DNA of 64,000 nt. Origin: Chlamydomonas reinhardtii (lineage: Eukaryota > Chlorophyta > Chlorophyceae > Chlamydomonadales > Chlamydomonadaceae). The notes under the pieces are model-generated. The model saw only the letters and a program-made list of their open reading frames with translations. It ran no database searches and had not been told where the DNA came from. Made by a program: the position numbers and the translations under genes. Where the stretch lies: positions 913,247-977,246 of the forward strand of contig NC_057004.1 in NCBI RefSeq assembly GCF_000002595.2, read 5' to 3'. This document shows, in pieces, positions 1 to 12,178 of the stretch. Positions within the stretch are counted from its first letter, which is position 1, and each line of letters starts with the position of its first letter.

Positions 1-553
1 AGGACATGGCATCCGGCACGCTGAGCGCGGTGCAAACGGCCACTCGGTGGCGTACTGGTCCGTGTGGCCTACTCGTATACTAATGCACCAGCGCATTTGG
101 AGTAATGACGGCCCATGTCGGCCCATGACCCATGGCCCTGTCCTGCCCTGTCCTATGCGGGGCCGGACGCCTGGACGAGATGGGGGGGGGGGGGCCTTGG
201 GGCCCCTCATGGGACGCGCAAATTACTCGACAGTATAACTTGAAAGTACTCATGCATTAGAAGAGGTTGAAAGCAATTGAAGGGAGCAAATATTGGGTAC
301 ACCCACCCGCCCCTGGCTCAATTTCGTGCAAACCGGCGGCAACAGCGCCACTTCGTGGACTTTGCAACAATCCAATAGTTCAACAGCACTCGTGTACATT
401 TAGCATATCGGTGCCATGGGCGGTTCTACGCGCATATCGTCTCCAGCTCCCACACACGACCAAATGGTTCCGTCCTATACCCCAGCCAAGGTCCTAGGTG
501 CCAACTCTGCCCCTACTCCTGCTCCAGAGTAGTGCCGGCGGGCGCCGGTGTCC
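1..553. other. Left-edge intergenic DNA, no gene seen
   Basis: No coding pattern with splice support is visible. A G-homopolymer of about 12 bases lies near 182-193. The segment is downstream of the minus-strand DJ-1-family gene that ends at 554, so part of it is probably that gene's 3' UTR. Confidence 0.5.
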
Positions 554-2625
554 TCAGCTGCTAAGTGCCTCCGCAAGTAGCTTGGCCACAGCAGAGGAAC
601 TGGCAGGGTTCTGGCCTGCAGAGGGGCAGGCAGGGTGCAGGCGTAGGATAGCTAAGGACATAGCCACGATGCCTTGCAGCGCTTGCTTTCACTGCAAGCG
701 AAACGCACACACGTACCGCACGCGCATATACACACACGCGCTTACTGCGCACTGCTATTACGGCGCACACGGGGTCGCACCCCACCTCCCAGGATCCCAC
801 CCCTGCCTTCTTTCCCGGATCGCGCTCTCACCTGTGACCAGCTTGTGGTCAGCCACCGCATGAGGAGCCCAGAGGTCCGCGGCGGTCTCGAACAGCGCAC
901 CGTGCTCGCGCAGCTTGGACTCGAGCAGGAAGGGAACAACCTGGGGGTAAGAGCAGTTGTCAGTGCCGGGGTGTTGCTGCTCTTGAGTATGAAACATGAG
1001 AGGTTTTACTGTGGGGAGGCGCCGGTAGACATGAGGGTTTCACTCAGGCCGGTTGCACCCAAACCCACCGCCCCCGCCCTCACCTTGTCCTTGCCAGCCG
1101 CGACCTCCTCCTTGTCTGAGAAGCCGGTCATGCGCCTGAGCGAAGGAGAGAGGGAGTAATGAAACGGCGGTATTTGGGTGATGAAGAGAGCGCTTGTGAG
1201 AGAGGGAGAGATAAGAGGGAGAGGCCCGTGTAATGTAATAATATGCATTGGGTGCTGGCAGCAGACTCCACACCACCGGATCCAGGCGACTGACTCACTT
1301 GCCCGCCACCAGCGGCTTGCCGTCCGGCCCCTTGACATTGACAAGGCCCTCGGCGCCATGGCAAACAGAGCCAATCACCTTGCCAGCCGCCTGTTGCAAA
1401 AGAGTGCGGGCGAGCGGCATCATCAGTAGTCAGTGTACAACTGGATCGGATATGAGCATACAGGCACGCTCAAGCAGTCAGATTGCAGTGACGTGATGTA
1501 CGGGCTAGGGGCGGGCTTGTAGGGCCTTGCCAGCAAGCGCAACTAGCGCAGCCCCAGTTACGGCCTCACCGCCGCCGCCTCCAGCAGCGCAATCAGGTTG
1601 GCATCGTTTGGGAAGTCGCCCACGGTGCCGTGGCCGCCCGCCAGGAAAAAGGCATCAAAGTCAGCAGCCTTGATGTCAGCCAGGGGGGTGCTCTCCATCA
1701 GGCCCTTCATCGCCTCGTCTGGGGGAGGTACATACGGAGGGGGTCACGGGAGGGCGAGGGGTTAGAGGGGCTGGGGAAGGGAACGGGGAGTTTGTCCGGA
1801 GAGCCAAAGAGAGCTAGCAACATGCAACCTCACATTCCTGCCATCCAACCGCCCACTTCCCCCGTCTCGCTCACCATCCAGCAGGAACTCCTCCACCTGG
1901 GGGCGAGGTGAGCAAGCGGGCGGGGTGGTGGGACAAGCTCGTATATGATTGGTGAATGAGGGTTTAAGACTGGTATAACGCTTACAGCTTTTTTTAACGC
2001 CGAAAAGCCTGATCCGTGCGCTTGACATGGCCACGCAGCCATGGTTCCCTAGCTGCCGCTGAGCTCCGAGCCCCTGCCCTTGCTTCTCCGGATCACATGG
2101 GCATCGCACCTCCTTGGTGGCGTGGGGCGCCGCCATACTGGTCGGGTCCACGGGCACCTTGCCACCTTTAATGGATGCGATGGTAACGGAGTATCCGTGC
2201 TTCTGCCACAGGCGGTAGGGTGCCACCACCTCCTCCGCCTGGCCGGTGCGGAGAGGAGGGTGGGGGGAAGGTGCGTGCCAACGTTGGAGGCAGGTAAAAA
2301 TGCCGGGAAGGACTCCAGGCGGATAGAAACAGCTTCAGTATAACATGCCAATTCATATGAAAGATCACATGACTTCTTTGGGGGCTGCCCGCTGCGCTTT
2401 GGATACATAGAGCCCTTCGTCGGAGCTGACTTGAAATGAATCAACCCCGCGTTGCTGATTGATGTCCCAGTAAGCATCCAATGACGACATTCATGCAGTA
2501 TCAACGTGCGTCGCGGGGCGAAAGGACGCTTGGGCTTCCGATTTGCCCCGACTCACCCATGCGCCGGTAGGCTCATCACCAATCTTGTCACAGCTGGTGG
2601 CAATAATGCAAATCTTGTTCGCCAT
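554..2625 (-). CDS. DJ-1/PfpI-family protein (Hsp31/glyoxalase III-like), copy 1
   Basis: Eight exons on the minus strand: 2557-2625, 2110-2238, 1875-1896, 1570-1718, 1299-1390, 1084-1135, 832-940, 554-615. They total 684 nt (227 aa) and every junction is GT-AG and in frame. The start MANKICIIATSCDKIG is the family's first beta strand. Exon 2 has GYSVTIASIKGG, exon 4 has FDAFFLAGGHGT, and exon 5 has the nucleophile elbow VCHGAEG (Cys133, His134). The C-terminus LVTGQNPASS is typical of the PfpI/Hsp31-like branch. Known members act as methylglyoxal glyoxalases, deglycases or chaperones; which applies here cannot be told. There is no obvious targeting peptide, so a cytosolic location is likely. 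A paralogue with the same exon structure lies at 9605-12178. The family call is firm; the exact activity is inference. Confidence 0.9.
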
Positions 2626-3025
2626 GATGTGGAGTGCGAAGTAAGTTGGGCAAGCCGGATTTCACGACTGGGACTGCAGCAGAATGCCTAGCACGCGTGC
2701 GACTGGACAGGGTGTGTGCGCAACAAACGAATTGTGTGCTTATACTGAGCTGCTAAGCATAATATGCTGTCGGGATGACGGTTGGAGTTGTACGGCGCCC
2801 ATTCCGCGTTCGCCGTGAACTTCATGAGCTGCGAAGGTGTCAACGTTGCCTGACATCGCGAGAAATATGGGCTAGCCTGGATCGCTGGCCCCGTAGCATA
2901 GCGCGACCAGGCATTTCTGCTCACGGCACTGCCTGCACTGCTGGCAACTCGGCAAAATTAATGAAATGAGGGGGGCACAGAGTGGCCGCCACTCACGCGG
3001 GTACCACCAGGCGGCTGGATGGGGT
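2626..3025. other. Upstream region of DJ-1 copy 1
   Basis: This 400-bp stretch lies between the start of DJ-1 copy 1 and the 5' LTR. It probably contains the promoter and 5' UTR of the minus-strand gene. I see no clear TATA box and no second gene. Confidence 0.4.
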
Positions 3026-3912
3026 TGTGGCGCGACACATGGCTCATTGAACTTCGGGCTTGACAAAATAGGTCGCGACTTAGCGAACATGCGCATATGC
3101 GTGTGGGGGCGTGGATGCTTTCCCCCTTGACAGAGGTGGAGAGGCGGCAGGGTTCGCACTAACCCAGGTTGCGAGTGTGGAAGGTGCGGGTACGTAATTG
3201 TCAGACCAGTAGGCAGTCGGACAGAGGCGGTCAGACTGGGAGGCAGATTACGTAAGTAGCAACGTTGCACGAGTGGTCTGTTACGTAATTGACAACGTTG
3301 CACATGGATTCTAGATCCGTGTACGACCAATGGGGGTCGCCCCTGAGTATTTAAGCGGCTGACCGCTTGTTGCTTAGGCATAGAACCGGGTGTTAGCCTG
3401 AAGAACCATACCAGGCAACCTTTCCCAGGTCGAACGGTAGTGCCGAGTGGACAGATCTTCCCACTTCGGGCACAAGTGTAAACCACAATTGATATTACTG
3501 TCCAAACCTCTCACAACCGGCGACTCGCGGTTGTTAAGCGGGAAGGGAAAGTGCCTAAGTCTGCGGGACACGCAGCAGCAGCTTTCACCGCTGGTTTTCC
3601 TCAACGCTAAGCTGACCCTCCCTCTGGTCGCCCTGCCTATCTCCAAGCTCGGCAACCCAACCAAGGACATCGCGCTAGGGTGCTAAAACCCCCCCTGGCA
3701 GTCTCGATACCTTAGTCTCCACAGCTATCCAACCCGTTAAGAGGACTAGGAGAGCGGCCACGGCACAGCACCAGGGCACGTCCTCATACGTCCCTCGTGT
3801 GCCCCCAGCGACATCAGACGATCCTAGGGCAGCCCCGTTACTCCCCAAGATAGGCGGTTGGCTAGTCGCACGATTAGTTCAACGCGAAAATTTTGGGGGT
3901 GCGGCGCGTAGT
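3026..3912 (+). repeat. 5' LTR (887 bp)
   Basis: A direct repeat of 7141-8027, starting TGTGGCGCGACACATGG and ending just before the primer-binding-site-like sequence. A TATTTAAG box near 3348 is a plausible core promoter. Short internal motifs built on TACGTAA recur near 3191, 3250 and 3282. Confidence 0.88.
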
Positions 3913-4000
3913 TGGTATCGAGACCAGGTTAGCTGGTGCTCGACTGGCGGGTCGTGCCTGGTCTCCCCTTAGTCTCGCAGCGCTATCAAGCTAAGCCAAC

Positions 4001-6355
4001 ATGGCAGCCCCGGCGCACGTGCAGCCCAGCAGCGTCAATTCCATACCGTACTATGAGACGGATGATTGTGCTCGGCAATGGCTGGCACGGCTAGAACGCG
4101 CTAAGCGCATGTACGGCTGGACGGACGACCAGACGCTGGATGTGGCTGTTTGCCGGCTAGGAGACTCTGCCGCAACGTGGTATTCAGGGGTTGAGAACTC
4201 CATCACCACCTGGGCGCAGTTCCAAATCACCTTTCAAGAGCGCTTTGAGGCGAATCAGGAGGAGTTATACAACCTGCTTGCACGCTGCCAACAGCGCCGG
4301 CGTGAACCCGTGCGAGAGTACGCGGATCGGTTTCGTGACCTGGCGTCACAGCTGTCGCTCAATACCTCTGACCCCGTCCATACCTTCTCCTTCCTTCGTG
4401 GGCTACAACCGGACATCTACGATCAGGTGTTCTTGCTGAGGCCCAAGACACTTGAAGAAGCAATTCACGACGCCATCTACATCGAGGAAGGCTCGCAATG
4501 CTACCCTGCACCCAGCAGCCGCAGTCACCGCCGGTGGCGTGACCAGTCTCCCGGCCGCCGCCCTGGCCGCAACAGGGACCGGCGGTTCGCGGACTGCCAC
4601 TACCGCTCGTATGGTGAGTCCCATTACTACGGCGGCCGTCCGTCACAACATGGGCGCTACTCCATCACTACGCCATCAACACAACTCCAAGCAAACCGCG
4701 GGCGAGGTCACGACCATCATGACGTGCAACAAGTCGACTTATACGACGCCGATCAAGCGGATGAAGCCGCTCTTGAGGGTCTTGCCGCTCACATGGCACG
4801 GCTGATGCGCCTGTTGGAGGAGGTGGCAGGGCAAGGGCCTCACATGTTGGACATGGCGCGAGACAGCTGTTACTACGAGGAAGAAACGTGCTACGTGCCG
4901 TATGAGGAGTACGAAACACACCCTGACGCCGAGCGAGGGGGCGAGCAGGTGACCGTCCCTTCCACGCAACCGTATGCGCCGGACACCCCTGAGCTCACAC
5001 CATATTCCACACCGGCAACTGCGCTTGCGCACCCACCTAGCGCCACCTTCCCGACGCACGTTTACGTCATGCAGCAGACCGTATCCCCGCCGCCAGCAGT
5101 AATACGGGATGACACGCCCCAGCGGACATATCACTTGGAGCGGATTCCCGCGCAGCAGCCCGCGCAACCTGCAGAGGAGAGCCATGATGGTGCAGGCGAG
5201 GACATGAAGGGCGTGGACACGTACCCCATGCCGTTGCACACAACACTCGGATGGGACGCCGCATGCAATCAGGACCCGGCGCAGCCCACCGAGTGCGCAC
5301 CTACTGCAAACCCCGGCAGTTCCGTGCCTGGTGTCCAATCGTCACCCCAGCACTGGCCAACCGTGGACAGGGATACGCCCGTGCTCCAGTCGCCCGACAC
5401 CCGCGAGAGGCTTACTTGGGACTCACCTGCTGTGCAGCAGATGCCGCCAGCAGCGCCGCATGTGCCTGAGCACGCACCCACACCACCGCTTCAACAGACA
5501 GCGCTCCTGTCAGCTCCACCGGCGGCCTGGCTTGCTTGTATGCCGCCGCGTGCTTGCCTTGATGCCTTGACGGGGCAACCTGCCGATATGACAAGGTGTC
5601 AGGGGAATCGCCAGTCAGATGAGCTGCACGCGCCAGGCCTGAACACGACGGCCGCCACGCTCCCAACCGTTACTCCCCGGTCATCCATCTTTCATGCTCA
5701 AGGTTGTTACGACACGCCACTTGCACCGCCAACCAATGACACGGTGTTGGAGCTGCCACCCAAACCCATGTTCCGTTCCCCTGACGAAGCACCAAAGTTG
5801 TCCGTGGGACCCGAGCTCCCCTTTCATGTCCAGCTATCGCTCGATGCGATTCGTCTCCTTCCGGCCCTGTCAAGCGCTCACCTGGCCGCGCAGGCGCCCA
5901 GTCATGGGGCGTGTGGCCTGCAACACACCGCCATGTGGGACGTACTGCAAGACGGCATGAGGATGGGAGAGCAACGACAAGACGGCACGCCTAGTCAAGA
6001 GGACCCACGTCCTGTCACGCCCGCTGTGTGGCACCGGTACCCCCTGCCGCACAACATGGACACTTCGCCTCACAAACCCTCAACGAATTATAAGGTCGCT
6101 GGCCTACTGTACGCCCTGCTGCATCGGGTCCTTTACCGCACGGCCCTGGGCAAGAGCAACCTCCACTCGCGGAGCAGCAGTTTCGACTCACCTGCTTTCA
6201 TGGCTGAGCACTCCGCTGATGCAACATGCACGTATGAGGCGCCGGCGCCCACGCCACCACCAGAACCACCGCCGCATGTGTGCACGGCAGCGTCAAACGC
6301 CGCCACACGGGCACCACAGCCCCGCCACCTGTGCAACGGAGACCGTCACACTTAA
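4001..6355 (+). CDS. Gag polyprotein of the LTR element
   Basis: A single uninterrupted reading frame of 784 aa. Residues about 20-170 match the retrotransposon gag (capsid-like) domain: an acidic/aromatic start (YETDDCARQWLARLERAKRM), an internal W-x-Q-F-x-x-x-F helix, a QRRREPVREYADRF segment and an LRGLQPDIYDQV segment. The remainder is low-complexity and rich in Pro, Thr, His and Gln. No CCHC zinc knuckle was recognised. The family's role is assembly of virus-like particles that package element RNA. The frame ends about 785 bp before the 3' LTR and no pol gene follows. Confidence 0.85.
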   Translation: MAAPAHVQPSSVNSIPYYETDDCARQWLARLERAKRMYGWTDDQTLDVAVCRLGDSAATWYSGVENSITTWAQFQITFQERFEANQEELYNLLARCQQRRREPVREYADRFRDLASQLSLNTSDPVHTFSFLRGLQPDIYDQVFLLRPKTLEEAIHDAIYIEEGSQCYPAPSSRSHRRWRDQSPGRRPGRNRDRRFADCHYRSYGESHYYGGRPSQHGRYSITTPSTQLQANRGRGHDHHDVQQVDLYDADQADEAALEGLAAHMARLMRLLEEVAGQGPHMLDMARDSCYYEEETCYVPYEEYETHPDAERGGEQVTVPSTQPYAPDTPELTPYSTPATALAHPPSATFPTHVYVMQQTVSPPPAVIRDDTPQRTYHLERIPAQQPAQPAEESHDGAGEDMKGVDTYPMPLHTTLGWDAACNQDPAQPTECAPTANPGSSVPGVQSSPQHWPTVDRDTPVLQSPDTRERLTWDSPAVQQMPPAAPHVPEHAPTPPLQQTALLSAPPAAWLACMPPRACLDALTGQPADMTRCQGNRQSDELHAPGLNTTAATLPTVTPRSSIFHAQGCYDTPLAPPTNDTVLELPPKPMFRSPDEAPKLSVGPELPFHVQLSLDAIRLLPALSSAHLAAQAPSHGACGLQHTAMWDVLQDGMRMGEQRQDGTPSQEDPRPVTPAVWHRYPLPHNMDTSPHKPSTNYKVAGLLYALLHRVLYRTALGKSNLHSRSSSFDSPAFMAEHSADATCTYEAPAPTPPPEPPPHVCTAASNAATRAPQPRHLCNGDRHT

Positions 6356-7140
6356 TATTAGCAGGCCAAACTCGAAACGAAATCTGAGAGCGAGGGAACC
6401 TGGTTTGGTAAACTCCGACCGGCAGCCACCAACATGGCGCTCACCTATGGGAACCTGGTGCGCTGGTATGACGATACCGGTAATCTGGAGCGGGCAATCA
6501 GCGTGGAGCGACTGAGAGTTATTGAAGGTAGCGCGGAGCAGTCAGTGTGTAGAAATGCGGCTCCAACGGTAGCGAGACCCACCTGGGATGTACGCTGCTG
6601 CGCCGAAGCTATGGCCCTCACGCCGCGGCCTATCTTATGCTCCCACGTTTCGCGGCAGCAAGCATGCTGCAGCTCACAGCGAGCGAGGAGACCCACCGGT
6701 GGTTGGACGTGGTTGGACTGGTAAAGGGAGAAGCGCTGCTTACTCCAACTGCTTACTCCATAAAAGACAACAGCGCAACCGCCTGCAACACTGCTAAGCG
6801 TAAGCACGAACCCGTACAACGGCAAATCCCAAGTCTTCCCACAGTATTGTCAGCAGGAGGTGTTCGCCATTCGCCATTCGCCATTCGCCACCAACGGACA
6901 TTCGCCATTCGCCAATCAACCAACGGACATTCATCATTCGCTAACCGGACAAGGGCAAAACACACACCTATAATTGCGGCTGGCCGCCGGATCCACAGCG
7001 AGCCTGCGAAGAGCCACGCACTCTCCATGGCGTAGCACCTTGTAGTTCGAGTCCAACGCGCCATTACTGGGACGCCGCAGCACAGTTCAACTGCTTTTGG
7101 CCGACGCGGTCGTCGGATCAATCGTGGGGGAGGTCACAGC

Positions 7141-8027
7141 TGTGGCGCGACACATGGCTCATTGAACTTCGGGCTTGACAAAATAGGTCGCGACTTAGCG
7201 AACATGCGCATATGCGTGTGGGGGCGTGGATGCTTTCCCCCTTGACAGAGGTGGAGAGGCGGCAGGGTTCGCACTAACCCAGGTTGCGAGTGTGGAAGGT
7301 GCGGGTACGTAATTGTCAGACCAGTAGGCAGTCGGACAGAGGCGGTCAGACTGGGAGGCAGATTACGTAAGTAGCAACGTTGCACGAGTGGTCTGTTACG
7401 TAATTGACAACGTTGCACATGGATTCTAGATCCGTGTACGACCAATGGGGGTCGCCCCTGAGTATTTAAGCGGCTGACCGCTTGTTGCTTAGGCATAGAA
7501 CCGGGTGTTAGCCTGAAGAACCATACCAGGCAACCTTTCCCAGGTCGAACGGTAGTGCCGAGTGGACAGATCTTCCCACTTCGGGCACAAGTGTAAACCA
7601 CAATTGATATTACTGTCCAAACCTCTCACAACCGGCGACTCGCGGTTGTTAAGCGGGAAGGGAAAGTGCCTAAGTCTGCGGGACACGCAGCAGCAGCTTT
7701 CACCGCTGGTTTTCCTCAACGCTAAGCTGACCCTCCCTCTGGTCGCCCTGCCTATCTCCAAGCTCGGCAACCCAACCAAGGACATCGCGCTAGGGTGCTA
7801 AAACCCCCCCTGGCAGTCTCGATACCTTAGTCTCCACAGCTATCCAACCCGTTAAGAGGACTAGGAGAGCGGCCACGGCACAGCACCAGGGCACGTCCTC
7901 ATACGTCCCTCGTGTGCCCCCAGCGACATCAGACGATCCTAGGGCAGCCCCGTTACTCCCCAAGATAGGCGGTTGGCTAGTCGCACGATTAGTTCAACGC
8001 GAAAATTTTGGGGGTGCGGCGCGTAGT
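7141..8027 (+). repeat. 3' LTR (887 bp)
   Basis: A direct repeat of 3026-3912 that appears identical on visual comparison. It is preceded by a short purine-rich tract. The internal region just before it contains a short tandem cluster of the motif TTCGCCA (about 6866-6915). Confidence 0.88.
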
Positions 8028-9604
8028 GTCACAGGGTCTACGGGAGCCCCTTCTTCCGCGGGCCTTTTCACTATGAGCAATAACTCGTACAAGGATGCTG
8101 ACCCGACCTACCCCCCACTATCCGCCTGGCTAGTTAGATGTCTTGTACGAGCTATTGCCCGTGGTGAAAACTGGGCTGTCGTCCGGGGGGTGCGTTTTCC
8201 CAGCCAAACCCGCACGTTGGACGTTGCCCCGGGGCAAATCCTACCGCACGGATTAGACACCGCCTTTCTGTAGGTACATAACCAACATCATCATCAGCCA
8301 GAAGTGGTCGGCAAAGGTCCAAATTATGCTTATCGGGGCTCAAGTCGCGAAATTGACCGAAGCCCATATCTCGCATATGCGCTGTTTGGGGCCTGAATCT
8401 ATTGCCGTCGACATTAATTCTCGTATAGATGTAATCAAAATAGCTTCAGGCTAAGTTGGCGGGGTCCTGGCGAGCGCGACATATAGCATTTCAACTTGAG
8501 CTCTCGCTCAAAATTATGCCCGAGCACCATCCAGGGACCTTATTATGTGTAATGGGATGTCAATTCATGGTCGGGGCGACAGTCTGGGCATAGACCTTGC
8601 GATCCCGCCCTTGACCCCCGGAGTGGTACCCGCGTGCCGCCACTGGATGAGCCGGGGTATGAGTGGCCGGTTCGTGGCGCCCAACCCATGTAGCAGCCGT
8701 CTCGTCGTCAGCTTGTCAGGCATTTAGTACAACTCCTACCAGGCTACCACCAACATATCGCAGTACGAATTGTACGCCGTGATTGTACGCAGTACACGAA
8801 TTTTGTTGAATACCCCAAATGTCAGCACACGCCATACGCCATGCTGCTGCGCTGGAACGCACGTCGTCCAGGAGCAACGGCGCTCACAGACGCATAAATG
8901 GCGTCCATGATGCGCATCATCTGTCGATGCATCTATAGCCTGACCCATAAATTCGTGAAAAACGTCCGTACAGTAAAGTTCTGTAGTACGCAGCAGCGGC
9001 AGCGGCGAGCGCTCTTCTCTGATCCGAATGTGCCTAGCGAGCCGCCGCTTTGCTCCCTTACCTCCCCTGGAGCACCCACCAATGCACTCTACGACGCCAA
9101 TCACACACAAGCCCTAGATATCAAACTTCCAAGCGCAAGCACACACACTCTGCTGCTGCAGGATTACCGCCCCATGCCAGACACGTCATGCGCCGCATGC
9201 CCCGGCGAGCCGCCGCAAACGTCCATCGGGTCTGTGTCCTTGTAAGTCGCCGTGCCTGCCCCTGCCGCTGCTGCTGCCGTTGCTTCTGCACACCGCTGCT
9301 GGTCACCGGCCCCTTGCACAGCCACGGCCATGGCAGGTGCCCACATACCGTGCTCATGCTGCACGTGCTGAGGCTGCATTGGCAGTGCAGCTGCTACAGC
9401 CTCCTCTGCCACCGCAGCACGTGCTGCTACTGCCGCGGTCAGCCTCGCCCGCTCCATCTCCTCCGCGGCCCTACTGGTGTTAAGCGCATACAGGAGGTCA
9501 GCGAAGCCTCCACCACCACCGCCCAGGCCACCTCCAGTCGTGTCTGCTCCTGCTACCAAACCTGCCACCGCAGCTCCCACTCCGGCTGCCGCTGCAGGTG
9601 CCTG
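8028..9604. other. Intergenic DNA with a possible LTR relic
   Basis: No gene is supported. The first 200 bp or so (near 8100-8195) show a weak echo of the tail of the neighbouring LTR: both translate to a GGWLV/SAWLV-like string followed by a basic stretch and EN[FW]. This may be an older related insertion, but by eye this is only a hint. The rest, up to DJ-1 copy 2, shows no recognisable feature and probably includes that gene's 3' UTR. Confidence 0.3.
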
Positions 9605-12178
9605 TCAGCTGCTAAGCACCTCCGCGACCAGCTTGGCCACCGCGGCGGAACTGGCCGGGTTCTGGCCTGTGAAAGGGGCAGACAAAGCGCCCATGGAGCG
9701 GGTGCTTGCTTTACAGGCAAAGCACACCAACACACAGGCACACACGGTCCGGTCCCCTCTTCCTTCCGCTTCCCTCCTTGCTGCGCGCAATCACACCCCC
9801 GGCCTCACCCGTGACCAACTTGTGGTCTGCCACCACGTGCGGCGCCCAGTTCTCCTTGGCCGACTCGAAGCGGGCGCCCTGCTCACGCAGCCTGGACTCC
9901 AGCAGGAACGGAACCAGCTGTGGGATGATGTGAGGGGTGGTTGCAGAGTGTGGTAGAGGAGGGGGAGGAGGAGGGTTAACGTTGAACCAATCCCGTAAGG
10001 ACACAGTCGCGCTGGGAGGAGGAGGGGCCAAGGCGGCGGAGAACAGCAACTGGCACTGGCAGTTGGCGCTGGCAGGGCAGCGATTGCAGCTTTGGGCAAC
10101 TACGGTACCACCATGCTGCGCCGTGAGTGGAGCGACACGTGTAGTGCCTGCTTGAATGTCCCGCCAGCTGTTGCTATGCCCTCGACGCACTGCGCACAAG
10201 GGTTACGGCACTCGAATGCCTCCATCCGCCGGCGGCCGGGCCCGCGCGGCCCCGCAGGGCTCCCGGTCGCCTTGCTCCTGTTCCCATCTACTCCTCCTGC
10301 GCCGCTGACCCTCCAGGACACCGTGGCACGATGCTGCTTTTGGTGGACCGCGCATTGGACTGGTTTCGAAGCCTGGGCTTGTCCTCTATCTCCATGTCTC
10401 TGGTTCCGCGTCACACCAGCCCCACGGACTGATTGGGTATAGTTCGGTTTCTGTGCACGATGAAACCAGCCCCTCTCCCACAATTCAATAGCTGCACGCA
10501 CCTTCTCTTTGGCCGCCGCGTACTCCTCCTTGTCCGTGAAGCAGGTGACACACCTGTGGCACGTGTACGGTAACCGAGCAAGGACGTTGCAGGGCGCAGG
10601 CGCGGATCGGTGGGAAGAAGAGCAGTGCAGAGAACGTGATGCAACAGCAGGCCCCGCACTTCACGAGTACGGTAGTGGTATACCACGTCTAGCATCTTAG
10701 TGTGGCCTCCAGCTACCCTCGACCTAAGCTGTCGATACCACGGGACTCACTTGCCCGCCACCAGCGGCTTGCCGTCCGGCCCCTTGACATTAACAAAGCC
10801 CTCAGCGCCGTGGCAAACAGCGCTAATAAGTTTGCCGGCCGCCTGTTGTTTCAGGGTGTGGACGTCCAGCGCACGATTCGACATGCGCATGCCACCATCA
10901 TGCACATGCGCAGACGTGGCAACGGGCATGTCGAAGGACCGCATTCCGTTAAATCGGTGCGTCTCTCAGCCCTTCCCGCCCCTCGTAGATCCCGCCTAAC
11001 TACTCCTTTGTCTGCCACTATGCCTACCCCCTGCCGCCCGTGGCCTCACCGCCGCCGCCTCCAGCAGCGCAATCAGGTTGGCATCGTTGGGGAAGTCGCC
11101 CACGGTGCCGTGGCCGCCCGCCAGGAAAAAGGCATCAAAGTCAGCAGCCTTGATGTCAGCCAGGGGAGTGCTCTCGATCAGGCCCTTCATCGCCTCGTCT
11201 GGGGGAGGTACGGAGGGGGCCACGGGAGGGAGAGGGGTGATGAGGGGCAGGGGAAGGGAACGGGGAGCATGTCCCGCGAGCAGGCCAAGAGAGCTAGCAA
11301 CATGCAACCTCTCATTCCTGCCATCCAACCGCCCGACTTCCCCCGTCTCGCTCACCATCCAGCAGGAACTCCTCCACCTGGGGGCGAGGTGAGCAGGCGG
11401 GGGCAAGGAAGGAAACTTTGGTGGCGAGTTGAAGAGTGGTGTCACGTTCACCGCTCCTCCAGTCCCGATATCCCTTAGCCGTAGGCACAAGTTGCCCTCG
11501 CAGCTATTGTTCCCCCTCCAGGTGCTACTCTGGCCGCAACCGTCCTCGACGTTCTTTGCCGTTTGCCCCTCACGCGTTGAGCCCTCACCTCCTTGTTCAG
11601 GAAGGGCGGCGCCAGGCTGGTCTCATCCATGGGCACCTCACCACCCTTGATGGAGGCGATGGTGATGGAGTAGCCGTGCTTCTGCCACACACGGTATGGG
11701 GCCATGATCTCCTCCGCCTGGCAGGTGAACAGTGGTGTGGAGGCAGAGGCAGAGTTGAGATAGGGATGTGAGAGGTTGGAGGCCCGCACCAAGGGCCATA
11801 AAAAGGAGAGGGGCACAAAGGATCTCGCAAAGCTGTATATGGAGAGTTTCTTGAAATGGGAAGCGCTTGTTCACTCTGGGGTTAGGAGCTTGCCACAAGC
11901 TCGAATGCGGTGTTGGCTCGGCAGGGGTCGGAACTATGCGCGTGCGACACGACCGTGGCGACCGTGGCGAGTCGGTGCTGGCCGCTCAGATCGCAATCAT
12001 GGAAGCTCATCTAGAGACATTCAGCCGATGTCGTTTTTTCGCAGTTTCAGGGCGCGCGGCGGTGTCGAAAGGCAAATTGTAGTGCTCCCCAGCTGTGGCT
12101 CACCCAGGCGCCAGTGGGCTCAGGCGGGTCGCCGATCTTATCACAGCTGGTGCAAATAATGCAAATCTTCTTCGTCAT
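9605..12178 (-). CDS. DJ-1/PfpI-family protein, copy 2
   Basis: Eight exons: 12104-12178, 11589-11717, 11356-11377, 11050-11198, 10751-10842, 10502-10553, 9809-9917, 9605-9666, totalling 690 nt (229 aa). Exon lengths equal those of copy 1 except exon 1, which is 6 nt longer. Key motifs are MTKKICIICTSCDKIG, GYSITIASIKGGEVPMD, FFLAGGHGT, AVCHGAEG (Cys135 nucleophile, His136), ENWAPHVVADHKLVTG and QNPASSAAVAKLV. The role is the same as copy 1: probably dicarbonyl detoxification or protein/nucleotide deglycation. Exon 6 (CVTCFTDKEEYAAAKEK) differs clearly from copy 1, while exon 4 and the intron next to it are nearly identical, which suggests local gene conversion between the tandem copies. Confidence 0.9.

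Larger units (their letters stand above)
3026..8027 (+). mobile_element. Gag-only LTR retrotransposon (non-autonomous)
   Basis: Two direct repeats of 887 bp (3026-3912 and 7141-8027) bound an internal region. Right after the 5' LTR, TGGTATCGAGACC (from 3913) resembles an initiator-tRNA-Met primer-binding site. A purine-rich tract (about 7128-7135) lies just before the 3' LTR. The only recognisable protein is a Gag with a retrotransposon gag domain; no protease, reverse transcriptase or integrase motif was seen, so it probably depended on a relative for movement. The LTRs look identical by eye, so the insertion is very recent. The element looks whole for a gag-only type. I did not find a matching 5-bp target duplication (ggggt before, gtcac after). 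It sits between the two DJ-1 paralogues. Confidence 0.88.

Noticed and set aside
3374-3670. 98-codon minus-strand frame, repeated at 7489-7785
   Set aside because: It lies entirely within the LTR and is duplicated only because the LTR is; no family motif.
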